NCBI GenBank assembly: GCA_900553265.1
Contig: USDD01000039.1
Span: 1 to 23,441 of the forward strand
DNA from: an uncultured Eubacteriales bacterium
GTDB lineage: Bacteria > Bacillota > Clostridia > Christensenellales > Aristaeellaceae
Length of the DNA: 23,441 bases
Direction: 5' to 3'
This document shows positions 7,363-13,981 of the stretch, in pieces. Position 1 is the stretch's first letter. Each line of letters opens with the position of its first letter. Position numbers and translations under genes: made by a program. The notes beneath the pieces were generated by a model, which was not told where the DNA came from, made no database searches, and saw only the letters and a program-made list of their open reading frames with translations.

Positions 7363-8055
7363 CTATAGAAGCTCCGGAAGTTTATACATTTTGAAATCCA
7401 GCCCGTCGCAGGAGACCTGATGATAGCGGATTCCGTCCCGCTCGCCGCGGATGGCGGAATACAGCCCGGCTCCGTGCAGATGACCGTAGACGCAGTCGCT
7501 CACGCCGTAGCGCGCCAGAATGTCCGTAAAACCCGCGTCGCACTCGATGCGCGGCGGATAGTGCATCATGGCCACCAGCGGCGCCTCCGCGTCTCGGCGG
7601 TGCGCCTCCTTCAGCGACATCTCCAGCCGCATGCGCTCGCGCTGATAGATGCGCACGTCGTCGGGGTCGGGATGCTCGCCCGCGGGAATCGTCCAGCCGC
7701 GGGTTCCGGCAAAGAGGACGCCGTCCAGCTGGATGCAGTCATTCTGAATGGCGAACATGCCCTCGGGCAGCGCACGGCGCACCCGGCCGATGGCGCTCCA
7801 CCAGTAGTCGTGATTGCCGCGCAGCAGCAGCTTTCGGCCGGGCAGCTCGCCCACACGCCGGATGTCCTCCAGCGCCTCCTCCAGATGCATCGCCCATGTC
7901 AGGTCGCCCGGCAGCAGCACGACGTCGCTCTCGCTCACGTGCTCCCGCCAGTCCTGTGAAATCCTGTCGAAGTGGTTGGCCCAGTGGTCTCCGAAGATGT
8001 CCATCGGCTTCTGTCGCGCCGGCAGATGCAGATCGGATATGGCAAAGATGGCCAA
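7363..8055 (-). CDS. Calcineurin-like metallophosphoesterase
   Basis: The 230-residue protein carries the full two-metal phosphoesterase motif set: D8-L-H10, GD at 50-51, GNHD at 80-83, H165 in MMHYP, and GHLHG at 191-195. It probably hydrolyses a phosphodiester or phosphomonoester; the substrate is unknown. The start is a TTG at 8055, supported by GAGGAG 6 bases upstream and by the typical N-terminus AIFAISDLHL. That ribosome binding site is part of the glutamate codon run of the preceding gene, whose stop lies 3 bases before the TTG, so the two genes are closely coupled. A weak imperfect hairpin sits in the 75-base gap to the lipid kinase. Confidence 0.9.
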   Translation of the reverse strand: MAIFAISDLHLPARQKPMDIFGDHWANHFDRISQDWREHVSESDVVLLPGDLTWAMHLEEALEDIRRVGELPGRKLLLRGNHDYWWSAIGRVRRALPEGMFAIQNDCIQLDGVLFAGTRGWTIPAGEHPDPDDVRIYQRERMRLEMSLKEAHRRDAEAPLVAMMHYPPRIECDAGFTDILARYGVSDCVYGHLHGAGLYSAIRGERDGIRYHQVSCDGLDFKMYKLPELL

Positions 8056-8058
8056 GGG

Positions 8059-8427
8059 TTACTCCTCTTCTTCCTCGTCGTCCTCTTTGCCCTCGTCATC
8101 CTCGTCGTCGAAGACCTCGCCGTCCATGTCCTCGGGGATGTCCAGCTCGATTTCGTCCATGGAGGACACGGAATCGATCTCGATGTTGGCGGCGGTGGGC
8201 TCAACGGTATCGTCTGTGGACTCGTCGGTGCGGCGCGCCAGCTCCTTCAGGCAGTAGGCGCACAGCTCCTGTCCCGGCACGACGGGGTTCTCGCCGCACT
8301 CGGAGCACATCTCGATCATGTCGAAGGACTCGCTCTCGCCGCGCACCTCGCGGCGGCAGACGGAGCACATCTTGTCGGTATCGTTCATGTAATTCAGTTC
8401 GCAGCGCGGACACTTAATCAGGCTCAT
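8059..8427 (-). CDS. Small protein with two zinc ribbons and an acidic tail
   Basis: The 122-residue protein has no family I can name with confidence. Two CX2C-X11-CX2C modules of identical spacing (C6/C9/C21/C24 and C41/C44/C56/C59) should each bind one zinc. A Ser/Thr-rich linker follows, and the last 30 or so residues are almost all Asp and Glu, ending in five Glu. Such a layout suits a nucleic-acid or protein adaptor; the acidic tail could mimic nucleic acid or contact RNA polymerase, but this is inference. The ATG at 8427 has GGAGG upstream; an extension to 8529 would run through the promoter and 5' UTR. It is the first gene of the - strand unit that continues into the phosphoesterase. 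Confidence 0.8.
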   Translation of the reverse strand: MSLIKCPRCELNYMNDTDKMCSVCRREVRGESESFDMIEMCSECGENPVVPGQELCAYCLKELARRTDESTDDTVEPTAANIEIDSVSSMDEIELDIPEDMDGEVFDDEDDEGKEDDEEEEE

Positions 8428-8461
8428 GCCAATTCCTCCCAAATTCTGTTTCTGCCATTGT

Positions 8462-8497
8462 ATGCCCCTGCTCGGGCATGTGCGCGCATGGCGCACA
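8462..8497 (-). promoter_or_regulatory. Two adjacent hairpins in the 5' UTR of the zinc-ribbon gene
   Basis: Stem A pairs 8462-8467 with 8474-8479 (6 bp). Stem B pairs 8479-8485 with 8491-8497 (7 bp, 5-base loop). Both lie between the predicted transcription start near 8512 and the GGAGG site. Neither is followed by a T run. They may affect stability or translation; no known riboswitch is recognised. Confidence 0.4.
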
Positions 8498-8518
8498 CGA
8501 AAGGTCGTCTCTTCTGAT

Positions 8519-8546
8519 ATTATACACAAAGCGCCGTGCTTGACAA
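8519..8546 (-). promoter_or_regulatory. Sigma-A promoter of the zinc-ribbon / phosphoesterase unit
   Basis: On the - strand TTGTCA (8541-8546) and a perfect TATAAT (8519-8524) are 16 bases apart. The stretch is visibly AT-rich against its surroundings. It would give a 5' UTR of about 85 bases for the gene starting at 8427. Confidence 0.75.
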
Positions 8547-8616
8547 GTCTCTTTTGCGGAAAAATCTGTCATTCTCTTCCAATTCCGCATCGCAAAGGCG
8601 CAAGTACTATCATACA

Positions 8617-8651
8617 CAAAACAGCCGCCAATGAAACCCATCGGCGGCTGT
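8617..8651 (-). terminator. Terminator of the uracil-DNA glycosylase unit
   Basis: A 9-bp perfect stem ACAGCCGCC/GGCGGCTGT (8621-8629 and 8643-8651) is followed on the - strand by TTTT (8617-8620). It lies 19 bases after the end of the last UDG gene. T5 on the + side makes it usable in both directions, but no + strand gene arrives here. Confidence 0.88.
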
Positions 8652-8669
8652 TTTTGCGTTATATATTCG

Positions 8670-9242
8670 TTATTTTTTATTTTTTCGCAGCCATTCGCCC
8701 AGCTTGAGCACGTCGGCGCGATAGACCTCTTTGAGCGAGGGGTTGTAGATCACCGAGGCGGGATGGTACATGGGGAAAATCCGCCGCCCGCCGCGCTCGA
8801 GGAAGGTTCCGTGCACGTCGCCGATCACCGTCTTTCGATCGGTCAGCGCGCGCAGCGGCACGTTGCCCAGCGTCACGACGCACTCGGGGTTCACCATGTC
8901 GATCTCCTTCTTCAGCCACGGCAGGAACAGGTGCACCTCCTCCTGCGTGGGCGGACGGTTGACCGTGCGGCCCGCGTCGGAGATCTTCGTGGGGCGGAAT
9001 TTCACCGTGTTGGAGACGTACAGCTCGGCGCGGTCGATGCCCGCCATCTCGAGGAATTCGTCCAGATTCTTTCCGGCCTTGCCCACAAAGGGACGGCCCT
9101 GCAGCGTCTCCTGCTCGCCGGGCGCTTCGCCGATGAGCATCACCCGCGCGCCCAGACGGCCCTCGCCGTGCACCAGCGTCTTGCGCTCGCCCTCGTACAA
9201 TCCGTCAATGAACCTCGTCAGCTCCCCGCGAAATTTCTCCAT
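8670..9242 (-). CDS. Family-4-type uracil-DNA glycosylase paralogue without Fe-S cysteines
   Basis: The 190-residue protein has the UDG family-4 fold signatures: GEAPGEQE at 38-45, GRPFVGKAGKNLDEFL, and the second motif HPASVIYN with H160. It should remove uracil or another damaged base from DNA, or may have changed function. Unlike its upstream neighbour it lacks all four [4Fe-4S] ligands: the N-terminal CX2C is absent, KCRP has become K81-F82-RP, and no fourth cysteine follows. Only one cysteine (C121) is in the whole protein. Its ATG lies 38 bases inside the upstream UDG gene, so the pair is translated from one message. The family is clear; the precise substrate is not. Confidence 0.85.
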   Translation of the reverse strand: MEKFRGELTRFIDGLYEGERKTLVHGEGRLGARVMLIGEAPGEQETLQGRPFVGKAGKNLDEFLEMAGIDRAELYVSNTVKFRPTKISDAGRTVNRPPTQEEVHLFLPWLKKEIDMVNPECVVTLGNVPLRALTDRKTVIGDVHGTFLERGGRRIFPMYHPASVIYNPSLKEVYRADVLKLGEWLRKNKK

Positions 9243-9822
9243 CGGAAACGCTCACTCCCGTCGCTTCTTCAATCTCATTCAATTTTGCGCGAATCTTCTG
9301 AAAATCATCCCACGCATCGCGCTTTTTCGTCGGATCCCGCAGCAGCGCCGAGGGATGGAAGGTGGGCATGAACCACGTTCCCTTGCGCTCGTACCAGCGG
9401 CCATGGTCGCGCGTGATGAAGACCTCCTCGCGCAGCGTGTAGCGGCAGGCGATTTTGCCCAGCAACACGATGACCCTAGGCCGAACCAGTACCACCTGCT
9501 GGCGCAGATAGTTCAGGCACGCCTCAGCCTCGTCCGGCTCGGGATTGCGGTTCTGCGGCGGGCGGCACTTGACCACGTTGCAGATGTACACGTCGGAGCG
9601 CTCGATGCCGATGGCATGGATCATCCGCGTCAGCAGCTCACCCGAACGGCCGACGAAGGGCCGGCCCAGCCGATCCTCCTCCTGCCCCGGGCCCTCGCCG
9701 ATGAACATCAGCGCGGCGTTGGGGTTGCCCTCGCCGGGCACGATGTGGCTGCGGTGCTCGCAGAGCCGGCATTTGCGGCAATCCTCCAGTTCCTCGGAAA
9801 ACTCGGGCCACGACACGCGCAT
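9205..9822 (-). CDS. Family-4 uracil-DNA glycosylase, Fe-S type
   Basis: The 205-residue protein excises uracil from DNA as the first step of base excision repair. The [4Fe-4S] ligands of family 4 are present: C15 and C18 (DCRKCRLC), C86 in KCRP, and C102. Catalytic motif 1 is GEGPGQEED at 42-50 followed by GRPFVGRSGELL, and motif 2 is HPSALLR with H156. The ATG at 9822 has an AAGGGTGA-like site upstream. The C-terminal extension of about 30 residues overlaps the start of the second UDG. The gene begins just past a terminator for the small membrane protein, so it relies on read-through or on a promoter hidden in that region. Confidence 0.93.
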   Translation of the reverse strand: MRVSWPEFSEELEDCRKCRLCEHRSHIVPGEGNPNAALMFIGEGPGQEEDRLGRPFVGRSGELLTRMIHAIGIERSDVYICNVVKCRPPQNRNPEPDEAEACLNYLRQQVVLVRPRVIVLLGKIACRYTLREEVFITRDHGRWYERKGTWFMPTFHPSALLRDPTKKRDAWDDFQKIRAKLNEIEEATGVSVSDGEISRGADEVH

Positions 9823-9850
9823 CGCGCTTCACCCTTTCTTTGGCAATGGC

Positions 9851-9881
9851 AAAAAGCGCCCCTTTACGAAAAAGGGCGCTT
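9851..9881 (-). terminator. Terminator after the small membrane protein gene
   Basis: The 8-bp stem AAGCGCCC/GGGCGCTT (9854-9861 and 9874-9881) is followed on the - strand by T5 (9851-9855). It lies a few bases after the stop codon at 9886 and only about 30 bases before the first UDG start codon. Confidence 0.85.
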
Positions 9882-9885
9882 CGAA

Positions 9886-10107
9886 TCATTCGGGAATGAT
9901 GATGGCGCTGGTGAACAGATCCCAGAGGGTTTTAAACGAGACCTCCGCGTCCTTCACCGCCCAATGAAACAGGGAATTGATCAGAACGATGCACACGACG
10001 ATGACGACCAGTCCCGCCAGAATGCCCAGAAAATCAAACATGCCCGCAAAGACCTGAAACTTCATCCGCCGGCGCTTGACCTCCTGCCGGGTCACGATTT
10101 TCGCCAC
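9886..10107 (-). CDS. Small single-pass membrane protein, unknown function
   Basis: The 73-residue protein has a basic N-terminus (RQEVKRRRMKF), then one long hydrophobic stretch at about residues 22-46 rich in Leu, Val and Ile, and a short C-terminal part. The positive-inside rule places the N-terminus in the cytoplasm. I recognise no family. The start is a GTG at 10107 with GGGAGGTGA upstream. It has its own promoter and its own terminator, so it is a separate transcription unit and very probably a real gene. Confidence 0.75.
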   Translation of the reverse strand: MAKIVTRQEVKRRRMKFQVFAGMFDFLGILAGLVVIVVCIVLINSLFHWAVKDAEVSFKTLWDLFTSAIIIPE

Positions 10108-10137
10108 GTCGGTTCACCTCCCGTTGTTCCTTTCCCT

Positions 10138-10166
10138 AGTATAGCACATCTCGCGCCCAATTGCAA
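10138..10166 (-). promoter_or_regulatory. Promoter of the small membrane protein gene
   Basis: On the - strand TTGCAA (10161-10166) and TATACT (10138-10143) are spaced by 17 bases, about 30 bases before the GTG start. The box lies in the short gap after the VanW gene. Confidence 0.7.
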
Positions 10167-10174
10167 ATCGTTCC

Positions 10175-12070
10175 TCACGGGCCGTACTCGACGATCTGGT
10201 TGACCGTCTTGTAGGAGCTGCGGCACAGCTCCTCGCGGCTGATTGTGTTGTCCGACGCGTCCTTGCGCACCTTGTAGGCCACGGCGGAGCAGCCGTCCTT
10301 GCCCTTCTGCGTCACCTGCGACGCGCCGGTCGTCAGCGCGAGATTCGGCTGATAGACCGTCTCGAAGGACGTGGTGCCCGTGACCTCGCTCTCGATGGCA
10401 ATGCTCTCGCCGTTGGGCAGCAGCTTTCCGAACACGCCCACGCGCACGCGCTTGTCGTCGCTCAGGAAGCAGCAGATGTACACGTTGTCGTCCGAGTTGT
10501 TGGTAAAGCGCAGATCCTGACTGTTCCAGTTCACCGCCGCGTCCTTGCCGCGATCCACATAGGCCACCGTCAGCGAATGGTTATGGCGCTCGACGATCTG
10601 CAGATCGGCCTTGACCGCGGCGTTGAACAGCGTGGTGGACACCTGACAGATGCCGCCGCCCACGTCCTCCACCACCGTGCCGCTGGAATAGGCCGTGGCC
10701 ATCTTAAATCCCCGGTCGGTGGTGCGCTTGCCCACGGTTTCGTTGAAGGAGAACGTCTCGCCGGGCTTCAGGCACGTTCCGTTGATCATCTGAAGCGCCA
10801 GCCGGATGTTGGACAGGCGATTGCTGCTGGACGACGACGCGTTGGTCACCGCCGAGGCGATCAGCCCGTACTGGGACGCGATGTCGCTCTGGGTCACGTC
10901 GGGCTGAATGGCCAGCACGCTCAGCTCCACCGAGCCGCCGCCGTTCTCCATGGCCTGCGTCATGTCCCGCGTCAGCGCGTCGGCGTCCAGCTGACTGCCC
11001 GTCACCGCGTCGGTGAAGGTAAATTCATAGCTCTCCGTGTCGAAAGACGCAATCTTCGCGTTCTCCGCCGGACGGTCGATGGCCTCGGCGATCTGGGACA
11101 CGCATCTGGCGATGGCCGCCGGATCGTAGCTCTGCCGCGTGACCGAATAACTCACGGGCGCGCTTCTGCGGCTGGACAGCAGGGCATAACGCTGCTCCAG
11201 CGAGCCGGTGCGCCCGGCGGAAAAGGCGTTGGACAACACGGTGGCATAGTCGCTGGTATAGCCCAGCTCCTCGGCGGTGAACGACGCGCCGTTGCTCAGC
11301 GTCACCTTGCGCTGGGAATAGGCCGGCTCGATGTTCTCCTGCCAGTACTCCATCGCCTGTGCAAGCGTCATGGAGGACACGTCGATTCCCTCGACGGTGG
11401 TTCCCTCGTAGAAGGTCTCGCGCTGCACGGCGGACTTCATCTCCGCAAAGGCGCGATAGCGCACGGCCTGATAGCCGCCCAGCCCCAGCAGCACCACGAT
11501 GGCCGTCGCCAGCAGCACCGTCACGCTGGAGGTCTTTTTCTTCCGGCGATGCGGCCTGGACATCTCTTCGGTGTGCTGGAGATAGTCGTCGAAGGGATCG
11601 CGGTTGTCCACGGCGAGCACCGCCTGCCGCGATCTTCTCGCCGGGCGCGGCGTGTTCGCGGAATGATGCGGCGCGGAACCCGCGCGGCTCCGCGGAAGAT
11701 CAGCTTCCGTCTCCGCGCGGCGGACAGGCCGGCTCGTTCCCGCTTCCGAGCGATACCTCGAGCGGTCGTATTCCGTCCTCGACGCGCGCGCCAGCGGATT
11801 TTCCTCGATCTTCGCCTTCTTTGCAGAAGAAGAGCGATTGGATGAGGATTTCTTCGCAGCGGACGCGGGCTGTTTCGCCGTCCCAGCCTTTTTCGTCGAT
11901 GGAGGCATGGCGATTCCCGGCTCTACGGCGCTTTGGGAGGACTTCCGCGTCTTGGACGAAGCCGATTTCTTTTTCGTTCCGTCCCTGTCGCCGTCCAAAA
12001 AATCGTCGTAAGCGTCGCGCTTCGCCGCGGCGCTCTTCGAGGATTTTGCTTTCTTTCCGGTTTCAGTCAT
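10175..12070 (-). CDS. VanW-family membrane-anchored cell-envelope protein
   Basis: The 631-residue protein has three parts. Residues 1 to about 180 are low-complexity, rich in Lys, Ser, Ala and Arg, and probably disordered in the cytoplasm. One membrane helix follows (VTVLLATAIVVLLGLGGY, about 183-201). The outside part has PG_binding_4-like repeats (YEGTTVEGIDVSSMTLAQA), then the VanW domain (LRLPGETFSFNE-like PGETFSFNETVGKRT, GGGICQVSTTLFNAAV) and a short C-terminal domain. VanW proteins of this kind are thought to act on the cell wall; their biochemical role is unsettled, and vancomycin resistance is not implied. The ATG at 12070 has GGAG 6 bases upstream. The motif D-x-[FY]-DD-[FY]-L occurs twice in the cytoplasmic part. 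Confidence 0.88.
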   Translation of the reverse strand: MTETGKKAKSSKSAAAKRDAYDDFLDGDRDGTKKKSASSKTRKSSQSAVEPGIAMPPSTKKAGTAKQPASAAKKSSSNRSSSAKKAKIEENPLARASRTEYDRSRYRSEAGTSRPVRRAETEADLPRSRAGSAPHHSANTPRPARRSRQAVLAVDNRDPFDDYLQHTEEMSRPHRRKKKTSSVTVLLATAIVVLLGLGGYQAVRYRAFAEMKSAVQRETFYEGTTVEGIDVSSMTLAQAMEYWQENIEPAYSQRKVTLSNGASFTAEELGYTSDYATVLSNAFSAGRTGSLEQRYALLSSRRSAPVSYSVTRQSYDPAAIARCVSQIAEAIDRPAENAKIASFDTESYEFTFTDAVTGSQLDADALTRDMTQAMENGGGSVELSVLAIQPDVTQSDIASQYGLIASAVTNASSSSSNRLSNIRLALQMINGTCLKPGETFSFNETVGKRTTDRGFKMATAYSSGTVVEDVGGGICQVSTTLFNAAVKADLQIVERHNHSLTVAYVDRGKDAAVNWNSQDLRFTNNSDDNVYICCFLSDDKRVRVGVFGKLLPNGESIAIESEVTGTTSFETVYQPNLALTTGASQVTQKGKDGCSAVAYKVRKDASDNTISREELCRSSYKTVNQIVEYGP

Positions 12071-12159
12071 GCTGCGCTCCTGTGGAAATGGATTCAATCG
12101 TTCTGCAATGGAATGCCCGGCCGCACCGCGCATTCACTTCCAATATCTAGTCTGTCTCC

Positions 12160-12188
12160 ATTATATCGAATGAATGCGGCGTTTTTCG
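12160..12188 (-). promoter_or_regulatory. Possible promoter of the VanW gene
   Basis: A perfect TATAAT on the - strand (12160-12165) stands in the 133-base gap between rarA and the VanW gene. The -35 position (12183-12188, CGAAAA) is poor, so it may need an activator or be weak. An inverted repeat GAATGAAT/ATTCATTC (12168-12175 and 12202-12209) spans this spot. Confidence 0.4.
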
Positions 12189-12203
12189 CGCGGTCGTGTT
12201 AAT

Positions 12204-13520
12204 TCATTCCTTCGGGTCGTGGATTCCCCGCTTCGCGCGCTGGGCGCGCACCTCCCGCTCGAACCCCTGCTCCGACGGCGTGTAATAGGGCATGCCCTTC
12301 GCCTCCTCGGGCGCATACTGCTGCGCGACCCAGTGGCCGGGAAAATCGTGGGGATACAGATAGCCCTCGCCGGAGCCGATTCGCTCCGCGCCCTTGTAAT
12401 GGGTGTCGCGCAGATGCACCGGCACGCTCTGATATCCGCCCTTCTCCGCGTCGGCCATGGCGCGGTCGATGGCGGCGGAAACGGCGTTGGACTTGGGACT
12501 TTCGCAAACGGCGATGATGGCCTGCGCGATGGGCAGCCGGGCCTCGGGCATGCCGACGGTCTCCAGCGCCTGCGCCGCCGCCGCGGCCTGAAGCATCGCC
12601 ATGGGATTGGCCATGCCCACGTCCTCGCTGGCATGGGCGATGATCCGGCGCACGACGATCCGCGGATCCACGCCCGCGTAGTTCATCCGCGCGAACCACG
12701 CCAGCGCCGCGTCGCTGTCCGAGCCGCGCAGCGACTTGCAGAACGCCGACAGCATGTCGTAGAACAGGCTCTCGTCCATCTGCACCACGCGGCTCTGGAT
12801 GGACTCCTCGGCCACCTCCAGCGTCACGTGCACCGAGCCGTCAGCCTCCATCGGCGTGGTCAGCACTGCCAGCTCCAGCGCGTTCAGCGCGCTGCGGCAG
12901 TCGCCGTTGGCCACCTGCACGATGTGGTTCAGCGCGTCCTCGTCCAGCCGAACGTCCTGCGCGCCGCAGCCACGCTCCGGATCCGCTGCCGCGCGCAGCA
13001 CCGCCCGGCGCACGTCGTCCTCGGTCAGCCGCTCGAAGTGGAACAGCCGGCAGCGGCTGACGATGGCGGGCGTCATGGCGATCATCGGGTTTTCGGTGGT
13101 GGAGCCGATGAAGCGAATTGTTCCCTGCTCGATGGCGGGCAGAATGGAATCCGACTGGGATTTGCTCCAGCGATGGCACTCGTCCAAAAGCAGATAGGTC
13201 GGCTGTCCATAGAGCTTCAGCCGGTTCTCCGCCTCCCGGAGCACCTCGCGCACGTCGGCAACGCCGCTGGTGACGGCGTTGAGCTTGACGAACGCAGCCC
13301 GCGTCGTCTCGGCAATAATGAACGCAAGGGTCGTCTTGCCGCAGCCGGGCGGCCCCCAGAAGATGGAGCTGGTCAGGCGGTCGGCCTCAATGGCGCGCCT
13401 GAGCAGCTTGCCCGGGCCGACGATCTGCGTCTGGCCCACGAATTCGTCCAGCGTCCTCGGGCGCATGCGGTCGGCCAGCGGCGCAAGCGACCGCGTGTTC
13501 ATGGAAAAGAGATCGTCCAT
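12204..13520 (-). CDS. rarA: Replication-associated recombination ATPase RarA (MgsA)
   Basis: This 438-residue AAA+ ATPase is related to clamp loaders and acts at stalled replication forks, interacting with SSB. Walker A is GPPGCGKTT at residues 55-63. Walker B is LLLDECHRW around 111-118, with Cys in place of the common Ile of DEIHR. The sensor-1 region IGSTTENP and the C-terminal RarA-specific region (GYQSVPVHLRD, YLYPHDFPGHWVAQQYAP) are present. The ATG at 13520 follows GGAGG. It lies downstream of rpsT with a terminator between them and no obvious promoter of its own, so read-through may supply transcription. Confidence 0.95.
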   Translation of the reverse strand: MDDLFSMNTRSLAPLADRMRPRTLDEFVGQTQIVGPGKLLRRAIEADRLTSSIFWGPPGCGKTTLAFIIAETTRAAFVKLNAVTSGVADVREVLREAENRLKLYGQPTYLLLDECHRWSKSQSDSILPAIEQGTIRFIGSTTENPMIAMTPAIVSRCRLFHFERLTEDDVRRAVLRAAADPERGCGAQDVRLDEDALNHIVQVANGDCRSALNALELAVLTTPMEADGSVHVTLEVAEESIQSRVVQMDESLFYDMLSAFCKSLRGSDSDAALAWFARMNYAGVDPRIVVRRIIAHASEDVGMANPMAMLQAAAAAQALETVGMPEARLPIAQAIIAVCESPKSNAVSAAIDRAMADAEKGGYQSVPVHLRDTHYKGAERIGSGEGYLYPHDFPGHWVAQQYAPEEAKGMPYYTPSEQGFEREVRAQRAKRGIHDPKE

Positions 13521-13558
13521 GCTGTTCCTCCGTGAAATGTCGCCGACTTATTTCAGAC

Positions 13559-13590
13559 AAAAACAAAAGGAACGCCTTTTGCGCGTTCCC
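13559..13590 (-). terminator. Terminator after rpsT
   Basis: The 7-bp stem GGAACGC/GCGTTCC (13569-13575 and 13583-13589) is followed on the - strand by TTTTGTTTTT (13559-13568). It lies 21 bases past the rpsT stop codon. Confidence 0.85.
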
Positions 13591-13610
13591 CTGTTTGCGA
13601 TTCGATGACC

Positions 13611-13871
13611 TTACTGTGCAACCTTCGCAAGGCGCTTTGCCATACGAGCCTTTTTGCGGTTCGCAGCGTTCTTATGAATAACGCCCTTAGCGGCAGCCTT
13701 GTCAACCGCGCCCTGAGTCGCGCTGAGCAGCTTGACGTCGGCCTGGCTCGCGGAAACGGCGGTTTCGAACTTCTTGATCTGAGTCTTCATCGCAGACTTG
13801 ATCATACGGTTGCGCAGGTTCTTCTTCTGGTTCACCTTTACGCGCTTGATTGCAGACTTGATATTCGGCAA
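13611..13871 (-). CDS. rpsT: 30S ribosomal protein S20
   Basis: The 86-residue basic protein binds 16S rRNA in the small subunit. The N-terminus PNIKSAIKRVKVNQKKNLRNR and the C-terminal KGVIHKNAANRKKARMAK are diagnostic of S20. The start is a TTG at 13871 with GGGAGGTGA at ideal spacing; a non-ATG start is known for S20 in other bacteria. It has its own promoter and terminator. Codon use differs from the neighbours (fewer GC-ending codons, as expected for a highly expressed gene). Confidence 0.97.
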   Translation of the reverse strand: MPNIKSAIKRVKVNQKKNLRNRMIKSAMKTQIKKFETAVSASQADVKLLSATQGAVDKAAAKGVIHKNAANRKKARMAKRLAKVAQ

Positions 13872-13906
13872 AATCGTTCACCTCCCTACGCAAATTAGCA
13901 ACTAGT

Positions 13907-13935
13907 ATTTTATCACCATGCAGCCCAAAAAGCAA
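13907..13935 (-). promoter_or_regulatory. Promoter of rpsT
   Basis: On the - strand TTGCTT (13930-13935) and TAAAAT (13907-13912) are separated by 17 bases, about 35 bases before the TTG start codon. Confidence 0.7.
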
Positions 13936-13981
13936 GTCTTTCCAACAAAATCATTGATAAACTTCAGTTAAGCCCCGTTTT

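Noticed and set aside
10175..12070. Vancomycin resistance gene
   Set aside because: VanW-domain proteins are common in Clostridia without resistance, and there are no vanHAX, vanR or vanS genes here.
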